Source: Stenotrophomonas sp. UBA2302 (GTDB lineage: Bacteria > Pseudomonadota > Gammaproteobacteria > Xanthomonadales > Xanthomonadaceae). From it: 34,443 bases of DNA. The position numbers and the translations under genes were made by a program. The notes beneath the pieces are model-generated. The model had not been told where the DNA came from. It saw only the letters and a list, made by a program, of their open reading frames with translations, and did no database searches. This document shows, one piece after another, positions 23,832 to 32,922 of the stretch. Position 1 is the stretch's first letter. Each line of letters begins with the position of its first letter. The stretch covers positions 540 to 34,982 of the forward strand of contig DDVW01000028.1 of NCBI GenBank assembly GCA_002345545.1, given 5' to 3'.

Positions 23832-24736
23832 CAAATTCATCCTCCCTTTCCCGGACCAGCGAAGACATCGTGCTGCATGGTGCCCACGGCATTGCCCTGG
23901 GCGCGTCGCGCACAACCGGTCGCCGTCCACCGATCCTGTTCGCGCATGGCTTTGGTCAGACCCGCGGCGCCTGGGCCGCAGCTGCCGAAACACTGGCGAC
24001 CGCCGGTCATGCCACATTGCGTTATGACGCGCGCGGCCATGGCGATTCGGACTGGAACCCGGCGGACACGCCCTATCACGGTGACCAGTTCACCGATGAC
24101 CTGATCGTGGTCGCCGGTGAACTGCCGACGCCGCCGGTGCTGGTCGCCGCCTCGATGGGCGGCCTGTTCGGGCTGATGGCCGAAGCGCGCTGGCCCGGGC
24201 TGTTCTCGGCGATGGTGCTGGTGGACATCACCCCGCGCTGGGAAACCGGTGGCGTGGAGCGGATTCTGGCGTTCATGAGCGCCCATCCACACGGCTTCGC
24301 CTCGCTGGAAGCGGCCGCCGACAGCATCGCCGCCTATATGCCGCACCGCCCGCGCAAGAGCGGGGATTCCCTGCGCGCCCTGCTGCGCCCCACGCAGGAT
24401 GGCCGCTGGAACTGGCATTGGGACCCGCGCCTGGTCGATGAGCTGGCACGCGACAGCGAGCAGCACCAGGACGCCATCGCCGCAGCCGCGCGCAAGGTGC
24501 GCTGCCCGCTGCTGCTGATCAGCGGTGGCCGCAGCGATCTGGTCTCGCCGCAGACCGTTGAAGAATTCATGGCGCTGGTGCCGCATGCGCAGCACGTGCA
24601 TCTGCCCGACGCCACCCATATGGTCGCCGGCGATGACAACAACGCGTTTACCGCCGCCGTGTTGAACTATCTGGACGCACTGCCTTCGGCTGCCGCGTCC
24701 GCCCGAACCGAGCACGTTACCGGAGCAAGCCTATGA
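23828..24736 (+). CDS. Alpha/beta hydrolase
   Basis: 302 residues. The fold signs are ILFAHGFGQTRGAW (HGFG oxyanion loop, residues 40-43), LRYDARGHGDSD, nucleophile elbow VAASMGGLFGL with Ser109, GGRSDLVSP with the acid and ATHMVAGDDNNAF with the His. The ATG 23828 lies inside the operator and at the predicted transcription start; upstream in-frame codons would lie before the promoter and are rejected. The gene overlaps fadE by 4 bp (ATGA), so they are translationally coupled. It may be a thioesterase or esterase that supplies or recycles fatty acids for beta-oxidation; the true substrate is unknown. Confidence 0.88.
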   Translation: MANSSSLSRTSEDIVLHGAHGIALGASRTTGRRPPILFAHGFGQTRGAWAAAAETLATAGHATLRYDARGHGDSDWNPADTPYHGDQFTDDLIVVAGELPTPPVLVAASMGGLFGLMAEARWPGLFSAMVLVDITPRWETGGVERILAFMSAHPHGFASLEAAADSIAAYMPHRPRKSGDSLRALLRPTQDGRWNWHWDPRLVDELARDSEQHQDAIAAAARKVRCPLLLISGGRSDLVSPQTVEEFMALVPHAQHVHLPDATHMVAGDDNNAFTAAVLNYLDALPSAAASARTEHVTGASL

Positions 24737-27207
24737 GCATCGTCCTTCCTTTCCTGGCCCTGCTGCTTGCAGGTGCCTTCGTCGCCTACCACCGCATGCG
24801 GCTGGTCGTCTGGACCCTCGCCAGTGCGGTACTGCTGGCCGCCTGCTGGTTCGCCGGCGTCAACCAGACCGCGATCATCGTCGCGGTGGCCATCCTTGCA
24901 CTGGTCAGCGTGCCGGTACTGCTGCCGTTCCTGCGCAAGCCGCTGATCACCGCGCCGTTCATGGGCGTATTCCGCAAGGTGCTGCCGCCGCTGTCCAAGA
25001 CCGAGCGCATCGCGCTGGAAACCGGTTCGGTCGGGTTCGAGGGTGAGCTGTTCACCGGTGATCCGGACTGGAACATCCTGCTCAACTATCCCAAGCCGCA
25101 GCTCACCGCCGAGGAACAGGCCTTCCTCGACGGCCCGGTCGAAGCGCTGTGCCGGATGACCAACGATTTCGAAATCACCCACGTGCATGCCGACCTGCCG
25201 CCGGAGATGTGGGACTTCATCAAGAAGAACAAGTTCTTCGGCATGATCATCCCGAAGGAATACGGCGGCCTGGGCTTCAGCGCGCTGGCCCACCACAAGG
25301 TGATCCAGAAGCTGGCTTCGGTATCGAGCGTGGTCAGCTCCACCGTCGGTGTGCCCAACTCGCTGGGCCCGGGTGAACTGCTCAACCATTACGGCACCCA
25401 GGAGCAGAAGGACTACTACCTGCCGCGCCTGGCCATCGGCCAGGAAGTGCCCTGCTTCGGCCTGACCGGCCCGTTCGCCGGCTCCGATGCCACCTCCATT
25501 CCCGACTTCGGCATCGTCTGCAAGGGCATGTGGAAGGGCGAGGAAGTGCTGGGCCTGAAGCTGACCTTCGACAAGCGCTACATCACCCTGGCCCCGGTCG
25601 CGACCCTGATCGGCCTGGCCTTCCGCATGTACGACCCGGACGGCCTGCTCGGTGACACCAAGGACATCGGCATTACCCTGGCGCTGCTGCCGCGTGACAC
25701 CGACGGCGTGGAAATCGGCCGCCGCCACTTCCCGCTGAACTCCACCTTCCAGAACGGTCCGATCCGCGGCAAGGACGTGTTCATCCCGCTGACCCAGCTG
25801 ATCGGCGGCGCCGAGAAGCGCGGCCTGGGCTGGAACATGCTCAACGAGTGCCTGGCCGTGGGCCGTTCCATCACCCTGCCCTCCACCGCTTCCGGCGGTG
25901 CCAAGGCCGGCGCGGTGGTGACCGGTGCGTATGCGCGCATCCGCAAGCAGTTCGGCCTGTCGGTCGGCCGCTTCGAGGGCGTGGAAGAAGCGCTGGCGCG
26001 CATCGGTGGCAAGGCCTACAAGATCAGCGCGCTGTCGCAGGCTACCGCCGCGGCGGTGGACCGTGGCGACGTGCCGTCGGTGCCGTCGGCGATTGCCAAG
26101 TACCACTGCACCAACATGAGCCGCGAAGTGATCGCCGATGTGATGGACGTGATCGGCGGCAAGGGCATCATCCTCGGGCCGCGCAACTTCGCCGGCCGCA
26201 GCTGGCAGGCCGCACCGATCGCCATCACGGTGGAAGGTGCCAACATCATGACCCGCTCGCTGCTGATCTTCGGCCAGGGCGCGATCCTCTGCCATCCGTG
26301 GGTGCTGAAGGAAATGAAGGCCGCGCAGGACGAGGACCGCAAGGCCGGCCTGCGCGAGTTCGACCAGGCGCTGTTCGGGCACGTGCGCTTCGGCATCTCC
26401 AATGCGGTGCGCTCGCTGTGGTTCGGCCTGACCGGTGCCCGCTTCGGTGCGGCGCCGGGGGATGCCTACACCCGCCGCTACTTCCGCAAACTGGACCGTT
26501 ACTCGGCCAACCTGGCGCTGATGGCCGACATCTCGATGATGACGCTCGGTGGCAAGCTGAAGTTCAAGGAATCGCTGTCCGGTCGCCTGGGCGATGTGCT
26601 CAGCCACATCTACATGACCAGCGCCATGCTCAAGCGTTACCACGACGAAGGTGCGCCGGCCGCCGACCAGCCGCTGCTGGCCTGGGCGTTCCACGACAGC
26701 GTGCACAAGATCGAGGAATCGCTGTCGGCTGCCCTGCGCAACTTCCCGATCCGCCCGATCGGCTGGCTGATGTGGGCGCTGATCTTCCCGCTGGGCCGTC
26801 GCGCCGAGGCCCCGGGCGACCGCCTGAGCCGCCGCGTCGCCGCCTCGCTGATGTCGCCGAATGAAGCCCGCGAGCGCCTGGCTCACGGCGTGTTCCTGAC
26901 CCCGTGCGAGAACAACCCGGGTGGCCGCATCAACAGCTACCTGGCCAAGGCGATCATGGCCGAGCCGGTGGAGCGCAAGTTCCTGAAGGCGCTCAAGACC
27001 AAGGGCATCGAGGCGCTGACCTTCGCCACCCAGCTGGACGAGGCCGTAGCCGAGGGCGTGATCACCCAGGACGAGCGCAAGCTGCTGGAGGAACTGCGCG
27101 AGATCACCATGGACACGATCACCGTGGACGACTTCGACACCCACGAGCTGCGCTCGGCCGGCTATTATGACCTGCCCGGCAAGCAGCGCCCGCAACAGGC
27201 CGCCTGA
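24733..27207 (+). CDS. fadE: Acyl-CoA dehydrogenase FadE
   Basis: 824 residues, the large FadE type (E. coli FadE is 814). It catalyses the first, FAD-dependent step of beta-oxidation. Two N-terminal membrane helices (LPFLALLLAGAFVAY; TAIIVAVAILALVSVPVLL) tether it to the inner membrane, as is usual for this type. The dehydrogenase core has FGMIIPKEYGGLGFSALAHH, CFGLTGPFAGSDATS and VEGANIMTRSLLIFGQGAI. The C-terminal FadE-specific region has AFHDSVHKIEESLS and NEARERLAHGVFL. The start overlaps the hydrolase stop by 4 bp. Probably repressed by the divergent TetR-type regulator. A terminator follows the stop. Confidence 0.97.
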   Translation: MSIVLPFLALLLAGAFVAYHRMRLVVWTLASAVLLAACWFAGVNQTAIIVAVAILALVSVPVLLPFLRKPLITAPFMGVFRKVLPPLSKTERIALETGSVGFEGELFTGDPDWNILLNYPKPQLTAEEQAFLDGPVEALCRMTNDFEITHVHADLPPEMWDFIKKNKFFGMIIPKEYGGLGFSALAHHKVIQKLASVSSVVSSTVGVPNSLGPGELLNHYGTQEQKDYYLPRLAIGQEVPCFGLTGPFAGSDATSIPDFGIVCKGMWKGEEVLGLKLTFDKRYITLAPVATLIGLAFRMYDPDGLLGDTKDIGITLALLPRDTDGVEIGRRHFPLNSTFQNGPIRGKDVFIPLTQLIGGAEKRGLGWNMLNECLAVGRSITLPSTASGGAKAGAVVTGAYARIRKQFGLSVGRFEGVEEALARIGGKAYKISALSQATAAAVDRGDVPSVPSAIAKYHCTNMSREVIADVMDVIGGKGIILGPRNFAGRSWQAAPIAITVEGANIMTRSLLIFGQGAILCHPWVLKEMKAAQDEDRKAGLREFDQALFGHVRFGISNAVRSLWFGLTGARFGAAPGDAYTRRYFRKLDRYSANLALMADISMMTLGGKLKFKESLSGRLGDVLSHIYMTSAMLKRYHDEGAPAADQPLLAWAFHDSVHKIEESLSAALRNFPIRPIGWLMWALIFPLGRRAEAPGDRLSRRVAASLMSPNEARERLAHGVFLTPCENNPGGRINSYLAKAIMAEPVERKFLKALKTKGIEALTFATQLDEAVAEGVITQDERKLLEELREITMDTITVDDFDTHELRSAGYYDLPGKQRPQQAA

Positions 27208-27227
27208 GCCGGCAACAACGTGACAAC

Positions 27228-27254
27228 AACGGCGGGCCGCGTGCCCGCCGTTTT
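27228..27254 (+). terminator. Terminator between fadE and the hotdog-protein gene
   Basis: 10-bp stem AACGGCGGGC (27228-27237) with GCCCGCCGTT (27243-27252), CGCGT loop, then TTTTC counting the stem-end T. The T run is short, so read-through into the next gene (start 20 bp on) is possible. Confidence 0.75.
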
Positions 27255-27273
27255 CATATCAGGACGCATCGAC

Positions 27274-27744
27274 ATGACCGCTCCGCTGCTTTCGCTGTAC
27301 CGCCGTTTCAGCCGCTGGCCGGCCGGCAACTGGCTGTTCTCACGCGCGGTGTGCTTCAAGGCGCCGTACTTCGCCAGCATCTCGCCGCGGATCACCGTGC
27401 TGGAGCCGGGCCGCTGCGAAGGTGTGATCCGTCAGCGTCGGCGCATCAGCAACCACGTCGGCACCGTGCATGCGATCGCCATGTGCAACCTGGCCGAGCT
27501 GGTCGGCGGGGTGATGGTCGATGCCAGCCTGCCGCCCGACATGCGCTGGATTCCCAAGGGCATGGAAGTGAAGTACAAGGCCAAGGCATGCGGCGTGCTG
27601 AAGGCGGTGGCGACGCCCGCACAGCCGATCGCCAGCGCAGCCAGCGGCTACGACCTGCCGGTCAATGTCAGCGTGACCGATGCGGCGGGCGTGGAAGTAT
27701 TCCAGGCGACGATTGCGATGTGGGTGTCACCGCGCAAGAGCTGA
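27274..27744 (+). CDS. DUF4442 hotdog-fold protein (thioesterase-like)
   Basis: 156 residues. ATG 27274 is preceded by AGGA at suitable distance; the longer frame runs over the terminator and is rejected. The sequence matches the hotdog-fold DUF4442 group: RITVLEPGRCEGVIRQRR, then NHVGTVHAIAMCNLAELVGGVMVD (the long central helix with HAIAMCNLAE), MRWIPKGMEVKYKAKA, and a final strand region ending IAMWVSPRKS. Related proteins are annotated as acyl-CoA thioesterase-like, but enzyme activity is mostly untested. Its place after fadE suggests hydrolysis or binding of acyl-CoA. Partly insulated from fadE by the terminator. Confidence 0.87.
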   Translation: MTAPLLSLYRRFSRWPAGNWLFSRAVCFKAPYFASISPRITVLEPGRCEGVIRQRRRISNHVGTVHAIAMCNLAELVGGVMVDASLPPDMRWIPKGMEVKYKAKACGVLKAVATPAQPIASAASGYDLPVNVSVTDAAGVEVFQATIAMWVSPRKS

Positions 27745-27785
27745 GTGCGAAGCAGCCGATTGCAGCGCGCCATAGTCGCAACCAC

Positions 27786-29150
27786 TCAGGCCGGACCGGC
27801 CGGTGCGTTGACCGGGGCTTCGTCCGGCAGGGTCCGCTGCGCGCGGATCACCCGGATCGCGCCGATCGTCATGCCCGCCGCCACGCCGACGCCGACCAGG
27901 AACACCAGATGCGAGCCCATGCTCGCCAGCAGCTTGTGCAGCCAGACGAAGGTAAGGTCGCCGCCGCGGTAGACCACCGTGTCGATCACCGCCTTGGCCT
28001 TGTAGCGGGACTCGCGGTTGACCCGCGTATACAGCGTCTCGCGCGCGGGCTTGGCCAGCGAGAACTCGCCGGCACGGGTCATCACCTGCACCACCGCCAC
28101 CAGCAGCGGCAGCGGTGAGGCCGCCAGCAGCGAGAAACCGAGCAGGATCGCCAGCGCCGGCAGCAACAGCAACGGCGCGATGCCGTAGCGGCGCATCAGC
28201 CAGCGGGTCAAAAACAGCTGCACGAGAATCGTCAGCACGTTCACCGCCAGATCGATGTTGGCGTAGTACGCCGTGCGCGCGGCATCCTCGGTGAAGAAGC
28301 GGCGCGCGATGGCGGCCTGCTCGTTGTACAGGAAGGTACCCACGCCGACACCGAAGAACATCAGCACCGCCAGTGCGCGCAGCAGCGGATCGCTCCACAC
28401 CAGCCTCAGCCCGGCCAGCACCGAGCCGCCCATCGCCTGCTCGCCGCTGGCATCACGCAGCCGCTGCTCTCGCCGCAGCGCGAATTTGCGCAGCTGCAGG
28501 ATCGCGAACAGGCACATGCCAAGGAAGGCGGCAGATACCAGCAACAGGTTGCCCACGCCGATCTTCTCCACCAGCAGGCGGGTGATCAGCGGCCCGGTCA
28601 ACGCGCCGATGGTGCCGCCGGCACCGATATAGCCGTAGACCTTCTTCGCATCGCCATTGGAGAACACGTCGGCCATGTAGCTCCAGAACACCGACACCGC
28701 GAACAGGTTGAACACCGCCACCCAGATGAAGAACGCCGCACCGCGTCCCGGCAGCTCCTCGCGGAACGCCCAGTAGAAGAACAGCAGGCAGCCGATGAAG
28801 GCCAGGTACATCACCGGCAGGAACACCCGCCGCGGGTAACGCGACACCAGCGCGCCATACACCGGCTGCGCCAGCACCATGCATACGAAGGTGGCGGTGA
28901 ACAGCACCTGCAAGGTGAAGTCGCCCAGGCTGATGCCCAGCTGTGCGGCCCACTGCACCAGCCCGGCCGGGAACACCGCCAGCACGTCGTCCGAGGCGCC
29001 CATCGCATCACGCACCGGGCGCAGCAGGTAATAGCCGGTCAGCAGGCAGAAGAAGTACAGCAGCGACCACCACAGTGCCGGAGCTTCCACTCCAAGCAGG
29101 GAAATCACCTGGCGCAGGCCACCGCGCGCGGGAGGGGAAAGCTTGCTCAT
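27786..29150 (-). CDS. MFS-type transporter resembling ATP/ADP translocases (NTT-like)
   Basis: 454 residues with about 12 hydrophobic segments. The N-terminal part SLLYFFCLLTGYYLLRPVRDAMG is the COG3202/NTT-like start, and ALVSRYPRRVFLPVMYLAF is an MFS loop-2-type motif. FWSYMADVFSNGDAKKVYGYIGAGGTIGALTGP in the middle and PARETLYTRVNRESRYKAKAVIDTVVYRGGD late in the protein are strongly conserved in the free-living bacterial homologues of nucleotide translocases. Those homologues are widespread and their substrates mostly unknown; true ATP/ADP exchange belongs to intracellular parasites and plastids. Single gene, divergent from the GMC oxidoreductase across a 150-bp gap with a long palindrome. 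No strong ribosome site. Confidence 0.85.
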   Translation of the reverse strand: MSKLSPPARGGLRQVISLLGVEAPALWWSLLYFFCLLTGYYLLRPVRDAMGASDDVLAVFPAGLVQWAAQLGISLGDFTLQVLFTATFVCMVLAQPVYGALVSRYPRRVFLPVMYLAFIGCLLFFYWAFREELPGRGAAFFIWVAVFNLFAVSVFWSYMADVFSNGDAKKVYGYIGAGGTIGALTGPLITRLLVEKIGVGNLLLVSAAFLGMCLFAILQLRKFALRREQRLRDASGEQAMGGSVLAGLRLVWSDPLLRALAVLMFFGVGVGTFLYNEQAAIARRFFTEDAARTAYYANIDLAVNVLTILVQLFLTRWLMRRYGIAPLLLLPALAILLGFSLLAASPLPLLVAVVQVMTRAGEFSLAKPARETLYTRVNRESRYKAKAVIDTVVYRGGDLTFVWLHKLLASMGSHLVFLVGVGVAAGMTIGAIRVIRAQRTLPDEAPVNAPAGPA

Positions 29151-29163
29151 ACGTCTGACTGCA

Positions 29164-29203
29164 CCACGGGTGGGGGAACCGGCACGCCGGTTCCACGGCG
29201 TGG
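29164..29203. repeat. 40-bp nested palindrome between the transporter and GMC oxidoreductase genes
   Basis: Inner perfect dyad GGAACCGGC-AC-GCCGGTTCC (29175-29194) sits inside an outer pair CCACG (29164-29168) and CGTGG (29199-29203). There is no T-tract, and it lies upstream of both divergent genes, so it is not a terminator. It may be an operator or a single copy of a REP-like element. Confidence 0.55.
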
Positions 29204-29300
29204 GCGCAACTTATCCGATGCACTGCAACATCGCCAGTGCAGCAGGTCTCGCCGATCCGCCGCCTGCCGGCCTATGCTGTCGGCGGGAAAGGGGGAAACC

Positions 29301-30902
29301 GTGGACGCGCTCGATTACATCATCATCGGTGCCGGCTCGGCCGGCTGCGTGCTGGCCAACCGGCTCAGCGCCGATCCGCAGCTGCGGGTACTGCTGGTCG
29401 AGGCCGGCCCGCGCGACTGGCACCCGTTCATCCACATGCCCGCCGGCATCGCCCGCCTGGTCAACAACCGCAAGGTCAACTGGAGCTACGACACCGAACC
29501 GGAACCGGCGCTGGGCAACCGCCGCCTGTGGTGGCCGCGCGGCAAGGTGCTGGGCGGCTCCAGCTCGATCAATGCCATGTGCTATGTGCGCGGCGTGCCC
29601 GGCGACTACGACCGCTGGGAACAGGCCGGTGCGACCGGCTGGAACTGGGACAGCGTGCTGCCGTGGTTCCGCCACAGCGAAGGCAACGCGCGCGGCGGCG
29701 ATGCCCTGCACGGCGCCGATGGCCCGCTGCAGGTGGCCGACCTGCGCCACGTCAACCCGCTCAGCCACGCCTTCATCGAAGCCGGGCAGCAGGCCGGCTA
29801 CCGGCTCAACAACGACTTCAACGGCCCGCAGCATGAAGGCGTGGGCCTGTACCAGGTGACCCAGAAGGACGGTGCCCGCTGTTCCTCGGCCGCCGCCTAC
29901 CTCACGCCGGTGCGCCAGCGCCGCAACCTGCAGGTACTCACCGGCGCGCAGGTCGCACGGGTACAGATCGAAAACGGGCGCGCCACCGGCGTGGTGCTGC
30001 GCGTGGGCGGCCGCCCGCAGACGCTGCGGGCCACGCGCGAAATCCTGCTCAGTGCCGGCGCGATCAACTCGCCGCAGCTGCTGATGCTCTCGGGCATCGG
30101 CCCGGCCGGGCATCTGCGCAGCCACGGCATCGATGTGCGTGTGGATCTGCCCGGGGTCGGCGCCAACCTGCAGGACCACCTGGACATCTGCACGCTGTAC
30201 CGCACGGTGCCCGGGGTCAGCTACGACCGTGCCAGCGAGATGAGGATCGGCCTGGACTATTTCCTGCGCGGCCGGCGCGGTGCCGGCACCAGCAACGTGG
30301 CCGAGGCCGGCGGCTTCGTGCGTTCGCGCCTCGCCGCCGACGAGCGTGCCGATATCCAGTTCCACTTCGTCCCGGCGATGCTCGACAACCACGGCCGCCA
30401 CCGCCTGCCCGGCGACGGCTACACCCTGCACGCCTGCTACCTGCATCCACGCAGCCGCGGCCGTATCGAACTGGCCAGTGGCGACCCGCTGGCACCGGCG
30501 CGCATCCATGCCAACTACCTCAGTGACGTTGAAGGCTTCGATATGAAGATGATGGTCGAGGCCGCGCGCCTGAGTCGCTACCTCCTGCAACAGCCGGCCT
30601 TCGCGCCGTGGCGCAAGGCGCCGCTGTTCCCGGCCGACGATCAGCTGGACGATGCCGGGCTGGAAGCCTTCATCCGTGCCAAGGCCGAAACCATCTACCA
30701 CCCGGCCGGCACCTGCCGCATGGGCAGCGATGACGCCGCCGTGGTCGATCCGCAGCTGCGCGTGCGCGGCATCGACGGTCTGCGGGTGATCGACGCCTCG
30801 GTGATGCCGGCCCTGCCCAGCGGCAACACCAACGCACCGACCATCATGATTGCCGAGCGTGCTGCCAGCCTGATCCTGGGCCACAGCCCACCGTCGTCGT
30901 AG
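29301..30902 (+). CDS. GMC-family FAD oxidoreductase (choline/alcohol dehydrogenase-like)
   Basis: 533 residues from GTG 29301, preceded by AAAGGGGG six bases away; an in-frame ATG at 29274 lacks such a site. The N-terminus DYIIIGAGSAGCVLANRL is the FAD-binding GxGxxG motif. GMC signature 1 is RGKVLGGSSSINAMCYVRG and signature 2 is GAINSPQLLMLSGIGP. The active-site His is in YHPAGTCRMG and the second catalytic Asn/His region is SGNTNAPTIMIAE. The group includes choline dehydrogenase BetA and alcohol dehydrogenase AlkJ; no betB or betaine genes are nearby, so an aliphatic or polyethylene-glycol-type alcohol is equally possible. Membrane association is likely but not shown. Confidence 0.93.
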   Translation: MDALDYIIIGAGSAGCVLANRLSADPQLRVLLVEAGPRDWHPFIHMPAGIARLVNNRKVNWSYDTEPEPALGNRRLWWPRGKVLGGSSSINAMCYVRGVPGDYDRWEQAGATGWNWDSVLPWFRHSEGNARGGDALHGADGPLQVADLRHVNPLSHAFIEAGQQAGYRLNNDFNGPQHEGVGLYQVTQKDGARCSSAAAYLTPVRQRRNLQVLTGAQVARVQIENGRATGVVLRVGGRPQTLRATREILLSAGAINSPQLLMLSGIGPAGHLRSHGIDVRVDLPGVGANLQDHLDICTLYRTVPGVSYDRASEMRIGLDYFLRGRRGAGTSNVAEAGGFVRSRLAADERADIQFHFVPAMLDNHGRHRLPGDGYTLHACYLHPRSRGRIELASGDPLAPARIHANYLSDVEGFDMKMMVEAARLSRYLLQQPAFAPWRKAPLFPADDQLDDAGLEAFIRAKAETIYHPAGTCRMGSDDAAVVDPQLRVRGIDGLRVIDASVMPALPSGNTNAPTIMIAERAASLILGHSPPSS

Positions 30903-31044
30903 AGCGGCGCCACGGGCCGCCGGATGCTCCCGGTCCGGGTACGTTCCGCACCGGCACCCGCCCGGACTGCCGGGAATAGCCGGCACCACCAACGCCGGCC
31001 GCCCTTCCGGACGGCACCGGCGCCGGGGCCGTTGCTGACGGCCC

Positions 31045-32775
31045 TCAGTCCTTGGTGACGCGGTTGATCTCGGCCAGGCTGGTAACCCCTTGCGCGGCCT
31101 TCAGCAGGGCCGACTGGCGCAGGTCGTTGACGCCGACCTTCTGCGCGGCCTCGGCGATATCCAGCGCATTGCCGCCTTCCAGCACGATGGTCGCGATCTC
31201 GTCGGTCATCGGCATCACCTGGTAGATACCGGTACGGCCCTTGTAGCCCTCGGTGCATTCCTCGCAGCCGACCGGCTCGAACAGATTGATGCCCTTTTCG
31301 ATCTGCGCGGCGGTATAGCCTTCGGCCAGCAGCGCGTTCTCCGGCAGCTGCACCGGCTTCTTGCAGTTGGAGCACAGCCGGCGCGCCAGGCGCTGGGCGA
31401 TCACCAGCGTCACCGAGGAGGTGATGTTGTATGGCGCGATGCCCATGTTCATCAGGCGCGCGATGGTCTGCGGGGCGTCGTTGGTATGCAGCGTGGACAA
31501 CACCATGTGACCGGTCTGCGCGGCCTTGATGGCGATTTCCGCCGTTTCCAGGTCACGGATTTCGCCGACCATGATCACGTCCGGGTCCTGGCGCAGGAAC
31601 GAGCGCAGCGCGGCGGCAAACGTCATGCCGCGCTTGTTGTTCTGCTGCACCTGATTCACACCCGGCAGGCGGATTTCCACCGGATCTTCGGCGGTGGAGA
31701 TGTTGCGGGTCTCGTCGTTGAGGATGCCCAGCGCGGTATACAGCGACACCGTCTTGCCCGAACCGGTCGGGCCGGTCACCAGCACCATGCCGTAGGGCTT
31801 GTGGATCGCCTCCAGGAACAGTTTCTGCTGGTCCGGCTCGTAACCGAGCTTGTCGATGCCCAGCTTGGCGGCGCTGCCATCGAGGATACGCAGCACGATC
31901 TTCTCGCCGAACAGCGTCGGCAAGGTGCTCACGCGGAAGTCGATCTGCTTGCTCTTGGACAGGTTGAGCTTGATGCGGCCGTCCTGCGGCACGCGCTTCT
32001 CGGCGATATCCAGCTGCGCCATCACCTTCAGGCGCGCGGCGATGCGCTCGCGCAGCTGCACCGGCGCCTTGGCCACCTGCTTGAGCAGGCCGTCGATACG
32101 GAAGCGGACCCGGTACTCGTCCTCGTACGGCTCGAAGTGGATGTCCGAGGCACCCTTGCGGATCGCATCCACCAGCACCTTGTTGACGAACTTGACCACC
32201 GGGGTGTCGTCGCCCTTGGCATCGACGCCGCTGTCGCCACCGGCGCCCATGTCCTCGTCGCCCGCGGCGACTTCCAGGTCGCCCATGCCGTCATCGTCGC
32301 CGCCCAGCACGTCGCCGATGCTGTCATTGCTGGCCAGCCACAGGTCCAGCGTGCGCTTGATCTGGTCCTCGTCCACCAGGATCGATTCCACCACCAGATT
32401 GGTGTGGAACTTGATCTCGTCCAGCGGCCTGGTCGGGTTGGAGGTGCCCACGAACAGCTTGCCGCCGCGCTTGAACAGCGGCAGCACCTGGTGCTTGCGC
32501 AGCAGTTCTTCGCTGACCAGCTTCATCGCGTTCTGGCTGGCGTCGAATACCGACACGTCCAGCAACGGCATACCGAATTCCATCGCATTGGCCGCCGCCA
32601 GGCTGGCCGCGCTCACCAGTTTCTTGTCGGCCAGCCACTGCGCCACTGGCACCTTGGCCTCACCGGCCTGGGTCATCGCAGTGCGGGCGGCGGCCTCGTC
32701 CAGCGCGCCGTCCTGCACCAACCGCCGGGCAATGCCGGTTATACCCACCAGGTTGGCGGATGCCATCGTGTTCAT
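31045..32775 (-). CDS. pilB: Type IV pilus extension ATPase PilB
   Basis: 576 residues. ATG 32775 follows GGGGGAA at good distance. The N-terminal T2SSE_N-type region (about 25-150) leads to an acidic Asp/Gly-rich linker (about 152-190), then the ATPase core: Walker A GPTGSGKT (335-342), Asp box around 358-365, Walker B MVGEIRD (402-408), His box MVLSTLHTND (424-433). The tetracysteine zinc motif is complete: Cys468/Cys471 and Cys504/Cys507. It drives pilin polymerisation from the cytoplasmic side of the pilus base. The usual neighbours (pilA, pilC, pilD, pilRS) are not in this window. In xanthomonads PilB is reported to work with PilZ and FimX. Confidence 0.97.
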   Translation of the reverse strand: MNTMASANLVGITGIARRLVQDGALDEAAARTAMTQAGEAKVPVAQWLADKKLVSAASLAAANAMEFGMPLLDVSVFDASQNAMKLVSEELLRKHQVLPLFKRGGKLFVGTSNPTRPLDEIKFHTNLVVESILVDEDQIKRTLDLWLASNDSIGDVLGGDDDGMGDLEVAAGDEDMGAGGDSGVDAKGDDTPVVKFVNKVLVDAIRKGASDIHFEPYEDEYRVRFRIDGLLKQVAKAPVQLRERIAARLKVMAQLDIAEKRVPQDGRIKLNLSKSKQIDFRVSTLPTLFGEKIVLRILDGSAAKLGIDKLGYEPDQQKLFLEAIHKPYGMVLVTGPTGSGKTVSLYTALGILNDETRNISTAEDPVEIRLPGVNQVQQNNKRGMTFAAALRSFLRQDPDVIMVGEIRDLETAEIAIKAAQTGHMVLSTLHTNDAPQTIARLMNMGIAPYNITSSVTLVIAQRLARRLCSNCKKPVQLPENALLAEGYTAAQIEKGINLFEPVGCEECTEGYKGRTGIYQVMPMTDEIATIVLEGGNALDIAEAAQKVGVNDLRQSALLKAAQGVTSLAEINRVTKD

Positions 32776-32870
32776 CGGGATTCCCCCTTCAACCAGACCG
32801 GAAAGATACCGCATACCGCCTGCCCGGCGTCATCCGGCATGCATGCACCGCCACTGCGTTGCCTCCCCGC

Positions 32871-32890
32871 CGGGAGCACTTCAGCTCCCG
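32871..32890 (-). terminator. Hairpin after ddh
   Basis: 7-bp stem CGGGAGC/GCTCCCG (32871-32877 with 32884-32890), 6-nt loop, 33 bp after the ddh stop and upstream of pilB on the same strand. There is no T-tract, so intrinsic termination is doubtful. Confidence 0.3.
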
Positions 32891-32922
32891 CCCGCAGAAC
32901 GCCGCGGCAGCGCCCCTCCTGC

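Noticed and set aside
24667..27195. 842-codon open frame antisense to fadE
   Set aside because: It mirrors fadE codon for codon in a high-GC gene; the protein is rich in His/Gln/Arg/Gly runs without any domain. Shadow frame.
30903..31044. GC-rich inverted repeats between the GMC and pilB genes as terminators or REP elements
   Set aside because: Several imperfect repeats (for example GCCGGC at both ends of short loops) but no T-tract on either strand and no repeat family recognisable. Left as unexplained convergent gap of 142 bp.
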